The position numbers and the translations under genes were made by a program. This document shows, piece by piece, positions 55,330-64,000 of a DNA stretch of 64,000 nt. This stretch comes from Arenibacter catalasegens (GTDB lineage: Bacteria > Bacteroidota > Bacteroidia > Flavobacteriales > Flavobacteriaceae), in NCBI RefSeq assembly GCF_002909235.1, contig NZ_PHQQ01000029.1, positions 1 to 64,000 of the forward strand, given 5' to 3'. Each line of letters starts with the position of its first letter. Positions within the stretch are counted from its first letter, which is position 1. The notes under the pieces were generated by a model. That model searched no databases, had not been told where the DNA came from, and saw only the letters and a program-made list of their open reading frames with translations.

Positions 55330-56757
55330 TTACTCTATTTTTCCTGCCTCTCTATTTTTGGTGCCTTCCAGATCCAGCAAGGAATCTCCCAATTCGTGCC
55401 GCATTTCATTGGCTAGTAGCTTTATTTTGTCAACTACTTCAAGGTAATTCTCTGCTACATTGTTGGTTTCACTAATGTCTGATGTAACATCATAAAGTTC
55501 TATTTCATCCATTTCTATCATTTTATATTCCCTGGGGAGTCCATCCTTCCCGGGTTCTTGGCCGTCCATGGTCCTATAGGTATGTGGAAAGTACATTTTC
55601 CATTTTCCATAACGCACGCCCATAAGTTCGTTTACTCTATAGTAAAAGAAATAAGCTTCTTGTGGGCTCTCCTCGCTTTCCCCAGAGAAAAGGGACCAGG
55701 CGCTTTTGCCGTCGATGGTTAAATTGGGAAGTCGGGCGCCAGTAATTTCTGCAATGGTGGGTAAAATATCGATGGCCATTACCGGTACGTCTATTGTTTT
55801 TCCGGGGGTTAGCTTGTTGGGGTAGCGCATAATAAAGGGTTCCCGTTGTGCGCCTTCCCATGCCGTACCTTTGCCTTCCCTAAATGGTAGTGCACTGCCA
55901 GCATGGTTGCCATAGGACAACCAAGGCCCATTGTCCGATGTAAAGATTACTACCGTATTATCTTCCAAGCCATTCTTTTTTAAGGCAGCCAAGATCTGGC
56001 CCACGGACCAGTCGATTTCCATTATTACATCTCCATATAGGCCCCTTTTCGATTTTCCTTTGAATTTATCGGAAACAAAAAGTGGTACATGTGGTTGTGG
56101 GTGGGGTACATATAAGAAGAAAGGATTGTGTTTGTTTCTATTGATAAAATCTACACTTCTTTCCGTTATTTGCGTGGTAAGTTGGGACTGATCGGTAAGC
56201 GTGTCCAGTACAATTTCATTTTCATATAATGGAAGAGGGCCAAAATTGAATACTGTGCCTTGTTGTGGGTGGTAAGGCCACATGTCATTAGAGTAGGGGA
56301 TGCCAAAAAATTCATCAAAACCATGTCTTGTAGGCAAGAATTGTGGACTATCGCCTAAGTGCCATTTCCCGAAAATTGCCGTTTTATATCCAATGCGTTT
56401 AAGCATTTCTGCTAAAGTCATCTCAGAAGAATTTATTCCGATAGGGCTACCCGGGCCAAGTGCATTGTGTATCCCAATTCGGTTAGGGTAACAACCTGTT
56501 AATATACCGGCTCTGGAGGCAGAACAAATAGGTTGTGCTGAATAAAAGCTGCTAAGTCTTATCCCTTCTTGGGCCATTTGGTCCAAATTGGGGGTTTCAA
56601 TGTTGGGGGAGCCAAAAACACCTACATCTTGATACCCTTGATCATCGGTGAAAATTAGAATTATGTTAGGCGGAATCTCTGGTTTCGATTCCTTTTTCTC
56701 TTCTGCACAGGAAAATATAATTAAGATAAAGAGAACTAAGGGTAAATTTTTGAACAT
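55330..56757 (-). CDS. Sulfatase lipoprotein (arylsulfatase A-like, S1 family)
   Basis: This 475-residue lipoprotein (lipobox IIFSC, Cys17) is a formylglycine sulfatase: metal site PPNIILIFTDDQGYQDVG, the modified CSASR motif near residue 78 (C-x-A-x-R, Cys to be converted to formylglycine), then FGKWHLGD and VVIFTSDNGPWLSYGNHAGS. It would remove sulfate esters from algal or other sulfated glycans on the cell surface or in the periplasm. A separate maturase is needed and is not in this window. Not near the SusCD pairs in an obvious locus. Confidence 0.9.
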   Translation of the reverse strand: MFKNLPLVLFILIIFSCAEEKKESKPEIPPNIILIFTDDQGYQDVGVFGSPNIETPNLDQMAQEGIRLSSFYSAQPICSASRAGILTGCYPNRIGIHNALGPGSPIGINSSEMTLAEMLKRIGYKTAIFGKWHLGDSPQFLPTRHGFDEFFGIPYSNDMWPYHPQQGTVFNFGPLPLYENEIVLDTLTDQSQLTTQITERSVDFINRNKHNPFFLYVPHPQPHVPLFVSDKFKGKSKRGLYGDVIMEIDWSVGQILAALKKNGLEDNTVVIFTSDNGPWLSYGNHAGSALPFREGKGTAWEGAQREPFIMRYPNKLTPGKTIDVPVMAIDILPTIAEITGARLPNLTIDGKSAWSLFSGESEESPQEAYFFYYRVNELMGVRYGKWKMYFPHTYRTMDGQEPGKDGLPREYKMIEMDEIELYDVTSDISETNNVAENYLEVVDKIKLLANEMRHELGDSLLDLEGTKNREAGKIE

Positions 56758-56894
56758 TATTTTGGTTTTAGATGGAAGATTGCAGAACAGTTTTTGATAA
56801 AGCTAAAATAATATTTTGAATCGTTATGGTCCAATAAAGTATTGGTGCCGCACAACTTATATTGCACGGTCAGAGTTTGTATTGGTTACCTCGC

Positions 56895-57482
56895 TTATTG
56901 CGCTTTATAATAATTGTTTTTAATGGAATCCATCATTTTTTTTCCTTCAGAAATAGAGGTGACCACGTTCCACTGATTGTCGGAAATCAAAGGTTTTAAA
57001 GGTTGGTCCAACTTCGGGATTTTCGGAAATACCAGTTCAAGCTTTTTGTCCCACACTTTGTAATATTTTAAAAGGTCATCAGGATATACAACCTTACGTT
57101 TGGTGCCTTCATCTATGCCTCTAAAGGGTTGTGGGATATTCAAATACCCGTAATCATCCGTGAGCTGTTCGCCAACATGGATGTCACGTATGGCAACTTC
57201 AAAATCGTAGGCCGTTGTGAGGCAATTGGAATTAAAACTGTGGTTTACGTACCGTGCATTGTCCCAACAAAGGATAAACCTACCCTTGTTGTCCCTAAAG
57301 GTGTAGGTGTCTAAAATGGTCTGATAAAGGGGTTCCAGGGATTCAAGTTCAGTTGGTGTAAATTCGCGATCTAACCTGTCCAACACCCAAGTGATAGTCC
57401 CTGCAGGAATAAATTCAGTGGCCACCACACCATAACCAACTTCCTTGTTAATGAATTGTAATTCTGTTTTAGGATGAATCAT
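56895..57482 (-). CDS. SET-domain protein (putative protein-lysine methyltransferase)
   Basis: This 195-residue protein has SET motifs: GYGVVATEFIPAGTITWVLD, ARYVNHSFNSNCLTTAYDFEVAIRDIHVGEQLTDDYGYLN (the NHSxxxNC and GEQLTDDYG blocks are cofactor and active-site features). SET methyltransferases are mostly eukaryotic; bacterial ones are known but scattered. The target is unknown. A cysteine-rich post-SET zinc site is not apparent. It is flanked by a sulfatase and rimM. Confidence 0.84.
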   Translation of the reverse strand: MIHPKTELQFINKEVGYGVVATEFIPAGTITWVLDRLDREFTPTELESLEPLYQTILDTYTFRDNKGRFILCWDNARYVNHSFNSNCLTTAYDFEVAIRDIHVGEQLTDDYGYLNIPQPFRGIDEGTKRKVVYPDDLLKYYKVWDKKLELVFPKIPKLDQPLKPLISDNQWNVVTSISEGKKMMDSIKNNYYKAQ

Positions 57483-57674
57483 TTTATGCTATAAAATAAT
57501 TGCATTAATATTGATTGGTTTACGTCTTAAATTGTTTCCGCCAGCCAATATATTTTGTCACTATTTAAAGTGGGTAAAATATTTTGGATTTGGCGCAATT
57601 AATAAGAATTGCAATAGAGAAAGATAAGTAAAATTATCTTTCGTTTTTCAACTGAAAAATAAAAGGAGTGTAGT

Positions 57675-58202
57675 TTAGGACAAATAAAGATCGATCAGGC
57701 CTTCCGGTGTGTCAACAAAAATGGTATTGTTTTCACGGTCAACCTTAACTATGATCTCATCCCTAACGGGTATAAGTAATTGTATATCGCCTTTTTCAAC
57801 CTCAAATAGGGCTTGGGAAGTGGTATCGTTGATGCTTTGGATGATTCCTATATTCCCATGGGCCTTATCTTCCATAGCGAAACCAATTACCTCGTGGTAA
57901 TAGAACTTATTACCTTTTAATTTGGGCAAAAACTTGAGGGGTAGGTAAATCTCGGAGCCCATTACTTTATCTGCGTCCGATTCATCGGCAACCTCTTCAA
58001 ATCGTACCCGTAATAAACTGGATTTGTGAAGCTGACTTTTTTCAATAAAAAATGGAACCAGATTGTTTCCAAGAGAAACGAATACTGATTCCAATTTTTC
58101 GTACAATTCGGGTTCATCGGTATCCAATTTAATGAGTACCTCACCCTTAAAACTATGTTTAGAAACGATTTTACCGAGGTAGAAACATTCTTCCTTTGTC
58201 AT
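57675..58202 (-). CDS. rimM: Ribosome maturation factor RimM
   Basis: This 175-residue protein helps 30S head assembly by binding S19. The N-terminal domain begins CFYLGKIVSKHSFKGEVLIKLDTDEP; the C-terminal PRC-barrel has YYHEVIGFAMEDKAHGNIGIIQSI and IPVRDEIIVKVDRENNTIFVDTPEGL. It is 13 bases after rpsP on the same strand, the usual order. trmD and rplS, which often follow, are not here. Confidence 0.94.
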   Translation of the reverse strand: MTKEECFYLGKIVSKHSFKGEVLIKLDTDEPELYEKLESVFVSLGNNLVPFFIEKSQLHKSSLLRVRFEEVADESDADKVMGSEIYLPLKFLPKLKGNKFYYHEVIGFAMEDKAHGNIGIIQSINDTTSQALFEVEKGDIQLLIPVRDEIIVKVDRENNTIFVDTPEGLIDLYLS

Positions 58203-58215
58203 CGTTTCTAATTAA

Positions 58216-58803
58216 CTATTCTTTTTCTTTAGTCTCCTCTGGAGCTTCAGCTGGTGCAGCGGCCTCTTCAGCTACTACTTCAGGTGCAGCCTCTTCGGCA
58301 ACTTCTTCTACTATAGGAGCAGCTTCTTCAATTACTTCTTCAGCAGGTGCCTCAGCTTCAACAGCAGCAGCAATACGTTTTTCGTTAACCTCTTTCTCAG
58401 CTTTTAAAGCTTTAGCTCTAGCGTCGGCTTCTGCTTTTGCAAGACCATCTACCTTAGAACCTACGATATTTGATTTTTCTTCCAACCAAGCGTTGAATTT
58501 TTCTTCAACTTGCTCTTCTGTCAAGGCGCCTTTACGTAAACCACCTAATAAGTGATGCTTTAAAAGTACTCCTTTGTAAGATAAAATTCTTTTTGCTGTT
58601 TCAGAAGGTTGTGCGCCATTCTGTAACCATTTTACAGAACCGTCAACATCCAATTCTATAGTTGCAGGGTTTGTGTTTGGATTGTAAATACCTAATTTTT
58701 CCAAGTATTTACCGTCTCTTTTAGCACGGGAATCCGCAGCTACTACCCAGTAAAATGGTTTTCCTTTTTTACCGTGTCTTTGTAATCTAATTCTAACTGG
58801 CAT
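58216..58803 (-). CDS. rpsP: 30S ribosomal protein S16 with long acidic extension
   Basis: The S16 core occupies about residues 1-85 (PVRIRLQRHGKKGKPFYWVVAADSRAKRDGKYLEKLGIYNP). The remaining 110 residues form a linker helix plus an Ala/Glu/Pro-rich acidic tail (AEEVIEEAAPIVEEVAEEAAPEV). The total of 195 is about twice the usual length; such tails are common in flavobacteria. It heads the rpsP-rimM operon behind a strong promoter. Confidence 0.95.
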   Translation of the reverse strand: MPVRIRLQRHGKKGKPFYWVVAADSRAKRDGKYLEKLGIYNPNTNPATIELDVDGSVKWLQNGAQPSETAKRILSYKGVLLKHHLLGGLRKGALTEEQVEEKFNAWLEEKSNIVGSKVDGLAKAEADARAKALKAEKEVNEKRIAAAVEAEAPAEEVIEEAAPIVEEVAEEAAPEVVAEEAAAPAEAPEETKEKE

Positions 58804-58875
58804 ATCACATTAATTTGTAGGGTGCCCGACCCTTGGTTATTAATTCTTTTTCGCTTTTATAAGTTTAAGCGGGTG

Positions 58876-58905
58876 CAAATATACGCTATTTCTATTATTT
58901 GGCAA
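58876..58905 (-). promoter_or_regulatory. Consensus Bacteroidota promoter of rpsP
   Basis: On the minus strand TTG (58905-58903) is followed by 19 bases and TATATTTG (58883-58876), an ideal -33/-7 pair. The rpsP ATG is 73 bases downstream of the -7 element. Confidence 0.8.
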
Positions 58906-59026
58906 TAAATATTTTGCAAATATTGTAGTAAAGGCCGAGGTTGATAACTCTTAACAAATAGCACTTTAATTATGGCCGTCGTTTTTGTAATTTTAACCCA
59001 CTTTTTTAACCGCTAGGAAATTTCAT

Positions 59027-62000
59027 ATGTACCTGATTTTTGACACTGAAACCACTGGATTGCCCAAGCGTTGGGATGCGCCATATACGGATACCGACAA
59101 TTGGCCACGCTGTATCCAAATAGCTTGGCAATTGCACGATGACATGGGTAATTTGATCGAAAGTCAGGATTATTTGGTGCAACCGGACGGATTTAATATT
59201 CCTTATGATGCGGAACAAATTCACGGTATTTCTACAGAATTGGCCCAACAAAGGGGTATTCCAATAGGTGAAGTATTGGAAAAATTTAATGAGGCACTTT
59301 CAAAGACAAATTTTGTAGTGGGTCAGAATGTGGGATTCGACCTTAATATTATGGGGGCCGAATTCCATCGGTACCAGGTTGAGAATTCATTACAAGAATT
59401 GCCAGTGTTGGATACCTGTACCGAACATACGGCGCAACTATGTCAGATTCCCGGGGGGCGTGGCGGTAAGTTTAAATTGCCAACCTTAACGGAACTACAT
59501 CAATTTCTGTTTGGGGAGCCTTTTGGGGAAGCGCATAATGCTACGGCCGATGTGGAAGCAACCACGCGTTGTTTCTTGGAGTTGGTCCGTAAAAAGCAAT
59601 ACACGGCCGAGCAATTGGATGTTAAGCCGGATTATTTTAAAAATTTCTCCGAGGCCAATCCGCAGGTAATTCAGTTGATCGGTTTAAAGCACATCAATCT
59701 AAAAAAAGCATCTAAGAAAATAGCGGATGCTCTTTGGGAGAAGGATACAGGTGGAATTTCCAAGGAAGAGATCAAAAAGAATTTGGCAACTTTGGAATCG
59801 GCCAACTTTGCCCATCTTCACAATCATACACAGTTTTCTATTTTACAGTCAACAATCAGTATTCCTGCTTTGATTTCGGCAACTGCAAAAGCTAAAATGC
59901 CTGCGGTAGCGATGACGGATCATGCGAATATGATGGGGGCCTTTCATTTTGTTAGTGGGGTGATCAATCATAACAAAGGAGTGGTGGCCAGAAACGAAGA
60001 AAATATAAAGCGCTATGAGGCTACAATAAATGGTTCGTTGGAAGAGGGCCAAGAACCCTTGGAAGAACTTCCGGAACCAGAGCTGGAAATTACTCCAATA
60101 ATAGGCTGTGAATTTCAAGTATGTGAAGATCATACCAATAAATCCCAAAAGGATAACGGGTATCAAATAGTGATGCTGGCCAAAAGTAAAAACGGGTATT
60201 TAAATTTGGCTAAAATGTCGTCAATTGCCTTTGTAGATGGCAAGTATTATGTTCCGCGTATTGATAAAAAGGTGATTGAGCAATACAAAGAAGATATTAT
60301 TGTGCTAACCGGTAACCTTTATGGGGAAGTGCCCAGTAAGGTGCTAAATGTTGGAGAGAACCAGGCCGAAGAAGCCTTGCTTTGGTGGAAGGAGACTTTT
60401 GGGGATGACCTGTATATGGAAATTATGCGTCACGGCCAAGAAGATGAAGACCGTGTAAACCAGGTGTTGATCCAGTTTGCCCAAAAGCATAATGTTAAGT
60501 TAGTAGCAACCAACAATACCTATTATCAGGAAAAAGAAAATGCCCATGCCCACGATATTTTGCTCTGTGTAAAAGATGGTGAAAAACAGGCTACTCCCAT
60601 AGGTCGTGGTCGGGGATATCGATATGGCTTGCCCAACAAGGAATATTACTTTAAGTCCTCTGACGAAATGAAGGAGCTTTTTAAGGATATTCCAGATGCC
60701 ATAACCAATATTCAGGAAGTTATAGATAAGGTAGACACCTTTACCCTTGCCCGTGATGTCTTATTGCCAGCATTTGATATTCCGGAAGAATTCATATTTG
60801 AAGAAGATCTACTGGATGGAGGGAAACGTGGGGAAAATAAATACCTCCGCCATTTGACCTATGAGGGAGCAAAAAAGAGATATGGTGAAATAACACCGGA
60901 AATTGACGAGCGGCTCGATTTTGAGCTCAAGGTCATTGAGAAAACCGGATATCCAGGTTATTTCTTGATTGTTGAGGATTTTATTAGGGCAGCACGTGCT
61001 ATGGATGTGTCCGTTGGCCCAGGTCGTGGATCTGCAGCAGGTTCTGCGGTTGCCTATTGTTTATGGATAACCAATTTGGATCCTATTAAGTACGATTTAC
61101 TTTTTGAGCGTTTCCTAAATCCAGATCGTGTGTCCATGCCCGATATCGATATTGATTTTGATGATGAAGGCCGTGGTCGTGTAATGGATTATGTGATCAA
61201 TAAATACGGTGCCAATCAAGTGGCTCAGATCATCACCTATGGTACCATGGCGGCAAAATCATCCATTCGGGATACTGCTCGTGCCTTAGATCTACCTTTG
61301 GGGGATGCCGACCGTATGGCCAAGCTGATTCCCAATATGTCCAAGCTGAAAAAGATTATTGGGGTCGATGAAAAAACGCTAAAAGCCAAATTTAATAGTG
61401 AGGAGCTTGTAAAGATCAACGAGTTGTTAGCTATTTCAGAAGGTGATGGCTTGGAATCCGAAACCCTTAACCAAGCTTATATATTGGAGGGTTCTGTTCG
61501 TAACACCGGGATCCATGCTTGTGGGGTGATTATTACGCCAGATGACATTACCAAGTTCGTACCTGTGGCCTTGGCAAAAGATTCCGACATGTATTGCACC
61601 CAGTTTGATAACTCGGTGGTGGAAAGTGCGGGCCTGTTAAAAATGGATTTCTTGGGATTAAAAACCTTGACCCTTATCAAGGATACCGTAAAAATTGTAA
61701 AAGCCAAACACGGCGTGGAGTTAGATCCAGAGAATTTTCCTTTGGATGATGTAAAGACCTACGAGCTGTTCCAGCGAGGAGAAACAGTTGGGGTGTTCCA
61801 GTATGAATCCCCCGGGATGCAAAAGCACATGCGGGCACTAAAACCTACTGTTTTTGCAGATTTAATTGCCATGAACGCTTTGTATCGTCCCGGCCCAATG
61901 GAATACATACCTAGTTTCATTGGCCGTAAACACGGTACAGAAGAAATTAATTATGACCTTGATGCCTGTGAAGAATATTTAGCGGAAACTTACGGAATTA

Positions 62001-63463
62001 CCGTGTATCAGGAGCAAGTGATGCTCCTTTCGCAAAAGCTGGCGGATTTTACCAAAGGTGAGGCCGACGTTTTGCGAAAGGCCATGGGTAAAAAGCAAAA
62101 GTATGTTCTCGATAAAATGAAACCCCAGTTCATAAAACAGGCTTCGGAGAAAGGACATGCAGTGGATAAGTTGGAAAAAATTTGGAAAGATTGGGAAGCT
62201 TTTGCAGCTTATGCCTTTAATAAAAGTCACTCCACCTGCTATGCTTGGATAGCTTACCAGACAGCTTATTGCAAGGCACATTACCCTGCAGAATACATGG
62301 CGGCCGTACTGTCCAATAACATGAACGACATAAAGCAGGTTACCTTCTTTATGGAAGAATGTAAGCGAATGGGATTGGATGTTTTGGGGCCGGATGTAAA
62401 TGAATCCTACTACAAATTTGCAGTAAACGATGCCGGAGCAGTACGTTTTGGTATGGGGGCCGTAAAAGGAGTTGGTCGAGGAGCAGTCGAAACCATTGTG
62501 GAGAATAGAAAGGAAGGAGGACATTTTAAATCTGTTTTTGATCTGGCCAAACGCATAGATCTTAGGGCTGCTAATAAGAAAGCTTTTGAAAATTTAGCGG
62601 TTGCTGGCGGTTTTGATTCCTTTGGGGATACCCATAGGGCGCAATATTTTTATGATGAAGGAGACGGAATTACCTTTTTGGAAAAGGCGATGAAATATGG
62701 GGCAAAATTCCAAGAGAACGAAAATTCCTCCCAAGTAAGTTTATTTGGTGAGGCTAGTGACGTGCAGATCCCGGAACCGGTAGTGCCCCCATGTGAAGAA
62801 TGGGGAACCATGGGAAAACTGCGAAGAGAAAAGGAAGTGGTAGGCATCTATATTTCAGGTCACCCCTTGGACGATTTTAACTCGGAAATAAAGGCTTTTT
62901 GCAATGCAAGTCTTTCTAATTTAAATGATTTGGAAGCCATAGTAAATAGGGAAGTATCTTTTGCAGGGGTAATTTCCGATGTGCAGCACAGGGTTTCCAA
63001 AAATGGTAAGGGATGGGCTATGTTTACCATGGAAGATTATACGGATAGTTTCGAATTTAGAATGTTCGGGGAAGAGTATTTGAAATTTCGTCATTTCTTG
63101 ATGATCAATTCTTTTGCCTATGTTAAAGTATTTGTTCGTGAAGGTTGGGTAAACAGGGATACCGGTAAAAAGGGAGATCCTAGGATGCAGTTTAATATGA
63201 TTATGATGTTGCAGGAGGTAATGGAGACTTTTGCCAAAAAACTTACCATTAAGTTGGATATATCCCAGTTAAAGGAGGAAAACATTTTAGATCTTAAGGA
63301 TACCCTAGTATCTCATCAGGGCAACCATCCTTTAAGTTTTGTGGTATATGAGATGGAGGAGCAGATAAAAGTAAACATGACCTGTAGAAAACAAAAAATT
63401 CAAATATCAAGTGAACTTCTCCTACAGCTAAATGAAAAAGATGTACATTACAAGTTGAATTAA
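59027..63463 (+). CDS. dnaE: DNA polymerase III alpha subunit fused to DnaQ-type 3'-5' exonuclease
   Basis: This 1478-residue replicative polymerase has an N-terminal DEDDh exonuclease (about 1-185; IFDTETTGLP, GQNVGFDLN, HNATADVEAT), absent from most DnaE. The PHP domain begins at about 260 (FAHLHNHTQFS, AMTDHANMMGAFHF). The palm carries GPGRGSAAGSAVAYCL and PDIDIDFDDEGRGRVMDYV (catalytic Asp near 704), then the fingers (PRFMNALYRPGPM-type segment), a helix-hairpin-helix region and an OB domain near 1310 (VSFAGVISDVQHRVS). Proofreading is thus built in. A TAATTTTA -7-like element lies upstream. Confidence 0.95.
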   Translation: MYLIFDTETTGLPKRWDAPYTDTDNWPRCIQIAWQLHDDMGNLIESQDYLVQPDGFNIPYDAEQIHGISTELAQQRGIPIGEVLEKFNEALSKTNFVVGQNVGFDLNIMGAEFHRYQVENSLQELPVLDTCTEHTAQLCQIPGGRGGKFKLPTLTELHQFLFGEPFGEAHNATADVEATTRCFLELVRKKQYTAEQLDVKPDYFKNFSEANPQVIQLIGLKHINLKKASKKIADALWEKDTGGISKEEIKKNLATLESANFAHLHNHTQFSILQSTISIPALISATAKAKMPAVAMTDHANMMGAFHFVSGVINHNKGVVARNEENIKRYEATINGSLEEGQEPLEELPEPELEITPIIGCEFQVCEDHTNKSQKDNGYQIVMLAKSKNGYLNLAKMSSIAFVDGKYYVPRIDKKVIEQYKEDIIVLTGNLYGEVPSKVLNVGENQAEEALLWWKETFGDDLYMEIMRHGQEDEDRVNQVLIQFAQKHNVKLVATNNTYYQEKENAHAHDILLCVKDGEKQATPIGRGRGYRYGLPNKEYYFKSSDEMKELFKDIPDAITNIQEVIDKVDTFTLARDVLLPAFDIPEEFIFEEDLLDGGKRGENKYLRHLTYEGAKKRYGEITPEIDERLDFELKVIEKTGYPGYFLIVEDFIRAARAMDVSVGPGRGSAAGSAVAYCLWITNLDPIKYDLLFERFLNPDRVSMPDIDIDFDDEGRGRVMDYVINKYGANQVAQIITYGTMAAKSSIRDTARALDLPLGDADRMAKLIPNMSKLKKIIGVDEKTLKAKFNSEELVKINELLAISEGDGLESETLNQAYILEGSVRNTGIHACGVIITPDDITKFVPVALAKDSDMYCTQFDNSVVESAGLLKMDFLGLKTLTLIKDTVKIVKAKHGVELDPENFPLDDVKTYELFQRGETVGVFQYESPGMQKHMRALKPTVFADLIAMNALYRPGPMEYIPSFIGRKHGTEEINYDLDACEEYLAETYGITVYQEQVMLLSQKLADFTKGEADVLRKAMGKKQKYVLDKMKPQFIKQASEKGHAVDKLEKIWKDWEAFAAYAFNKSHSTCYAWIAYQTAYCKAHYPAEYMAAVLSNNMNDIKQVTFFMEECKRMGLDVLGPDVNESYYKFAVNDAGAVRFGMGAVKGVGRGAVETIVENRKEGGHFKSVFDLAKRIDLRAANKKAFENLAVAGGFDSFGDTHRAQYFYDEGDGITFLEKAMKYGAKFQENENSSQVSLFGEASDVQIPEPVVPPCEEWGTMGKLRREKEVVGIYISGHPLDDFNSEIKAFCNASLSNLNDLEAIVNREVSFAGVISDVQHRVSKNGKGWAMFTMEDYTDSFEFRMFGEEYLKFRHFLMINSFAYVKVFVREGWVNRDTGKKGDPRMQFNMIMMLQEVMETFAKKLTIKLDISQLKEENILDLKDTLVSHQGNHPLSFVVYEMEEQIKVNMTCRKQKIQISSELLLQLNEKDVHYKLN

Positions 63464-63584
63464 GGGGCTGCTAGTTGAATTTAGATGTTGGGAATCCCTC
63501 TGTCTATAAAAACAATAGGTTTTGTCAATTCAACCATAGTCAAAACGAATATAATGTTAGTAAGGAAAAGGCAAAATAATTGTC

Positions 63585-63592
63585 TAAATTTG
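63585..63592 (+). promoter_or_regulatory. -7 element (TAAATTTG) of trxA
   Basis: This exact TAnnTTTG match lies 23 bases upstream of the trxA ATG. No -33 TTG is at the usual distance. Confidence 0.55.
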
Positions 63593-63615
63593 TATAATAT
63601 TTAAAAAAAACAAAC

Positions 63616-63933
63616 ATGGCATTAGAAATAACAGATGCTACTTTTGATGAGGTAGTTTTAAAAAGTGATAAACCAGTAGTAGTAGATTTTTGGGCAGCTT
63701 GGTGTGGTCCTTGTAGAATGGTAGGTCCTATCATTGACGAGGTAAGTACCGAATACGATGGTAAAGCCATTGTTGGTAAGGTAGATGTAGATGCCAACCA
63801 AGAATTTGCAGCTAAATATGGAGTTAGAAATATTCCTACAGTATTGGTATTTAAGAATGGTGAAATAGTGAACAGACAGGTTGGTGTTTCCCCTAAAAAG
63901 GTGTATACCGATGCTATAGACGCATTGCTATAG
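63616..63933 (+). CDS. trxA: Thioredoxin
   Basis: This 105-residue thioredoxin has the redox site WAAWCGPCRMVGPIIDEV and the cis-proline loop VRNIPTVLVFKNGE. It reduces disulfides of cytoplasmic enzymes such as ribonucleotide reductase. It has its own -7 element and a terminator at the window end. No signal peptide. Confidence 0.96.
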   Translation: MALEITDATFDEVVLKSDKPVVVDFWAAWCGPCRMVGPIIDEVSTEYDGKAIVGKVDVDANQEFAAKYGVRNIPTVLVFKNGEIVNRQVGVSPKKVYTDAIDALL

Positions 63934-63978
63934 AACTCACTGAATCCCGAAGAGGGAACATACTATAGATGATAAAAA

Positions 63979-64000
63979 AAATCCTGCTTTTAGCGGGATT
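63979..64000 (+). terminator. Terminator after trxA, cut by window edge
   Basis: AATCCTGCT pairs with AGCGGGATT (one wobble) around a TTT loop. The expected T run lies beyond the window. Confidence 0.6.

Noticed and set aside
58196-58555. Plus-strand Ser/Ala-rich frame in rpsP
   Set aside because: It is the antisense of the Glu/Ala-rich S16 tail, a known compositional artefact.
62044-62524. Long minus-strand frame inside dnaE
   Set aside because: It is a shadow of the dnaE coding sequence; its predicted protein has no family features.
1-64000. CRISPR array, ribosomal RNA operon, prophage or defence island
   Set aside because: No regularly spaced repeats, rRNA sequence, phage structural genes or recognisable defence genes were seen in the window.

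Overview
The window is chromosomal DNA from a member of the Bacteroidota, most likely a marine Flavobacteriaceae (Maribacter/Zobellia/Arenibacter-like). The evidence is AT-rich DNA, Bacteroidota-type promoters (TTG about 19 bases before TAnnTTTG), a secreted protease with a type IX secretion sorting domain, SusC/SusD pairs with an ECF sigma factor and a FecR anti-sigma factor, Ala/Glu-rich extensions on S16 and L25, and a DnaE fused to a proofreading exonuclease.

Layout. 1-1.7 kb: the edge of a mobile element. An IS3-family insertion cuts a relaxase gene that follows mobC, an oriT-like palindromic region lies upstream, and the element sits at the 3' end of a tRNA-Leu(CAA) gene. 1.9-12.8 kb: housekeeping genes (prs, rplY, pth, ribF, serS), a secreted metalloprotease with a lipoprotein partner, a gamma-carboxylase-like membrane protein and a VOC protein. 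12.8-22.6 kb: an envelope-lipid block with an LtaS-like sulfatase, a lipid kinase and a PAP2 phosphatase on the minus strand; a second PAP2 phosphatase and a repeat-built membrane protein on the plus strand; and an outer-membrane barrel protein and a two-component system on the minus strand. 22.7-36.1 kb: TPR protein, DUF4286, rsmA, mgtE, a membrane-bound XRE regulator, a 2-hydroxyacid dehydrogenase, a TM2 protein, acetyltransferases, an OlsF-like aminolipid synthase, lysC, fbp and a TerB-like protein. 36.5-39.7 kb: a hybrid histidine kinase and a haem-binding protein. 40-53 kb: FecR, two tandem SusC/SusD pairs and an ECF sigma factor. 53.3-64 kb: glutaryl-CoA dehydrogenase, trmN6, a sulfatase, a SET-domain protein, rimM-rpsP, dnaE and trxA.

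Main discovery. Four promoters in the 16.3-22.6 kb block share one architecture: two 11-base half-sites in direct repeat (about CTTTARRTTYY, then a second ending in AGATTWY), exactly 5 bases, then a TAnnTTTN -7 element. They precede the LtaS-like sulfatase operon, the divergent PAP2 operon, the outer-membrane barrel gene and the OmpR-type response regulator itself. An 11-base direct repeat abutting the core promoter is the expected site of an OmpR/PhoB-family activator, so this looks like a self-contained, autoregulated envelope-remodelling regulon.

Other leads. A stem-loop with compensatory changes lies upstream of both susC genes. A duplicated, LacI-operator-like element precedes only the second susC. 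A perfect 26-base palindrome precedes an acetyltransferase. The sigma factor is separated from its likely anti-sigma factor by the whole SusCD block.
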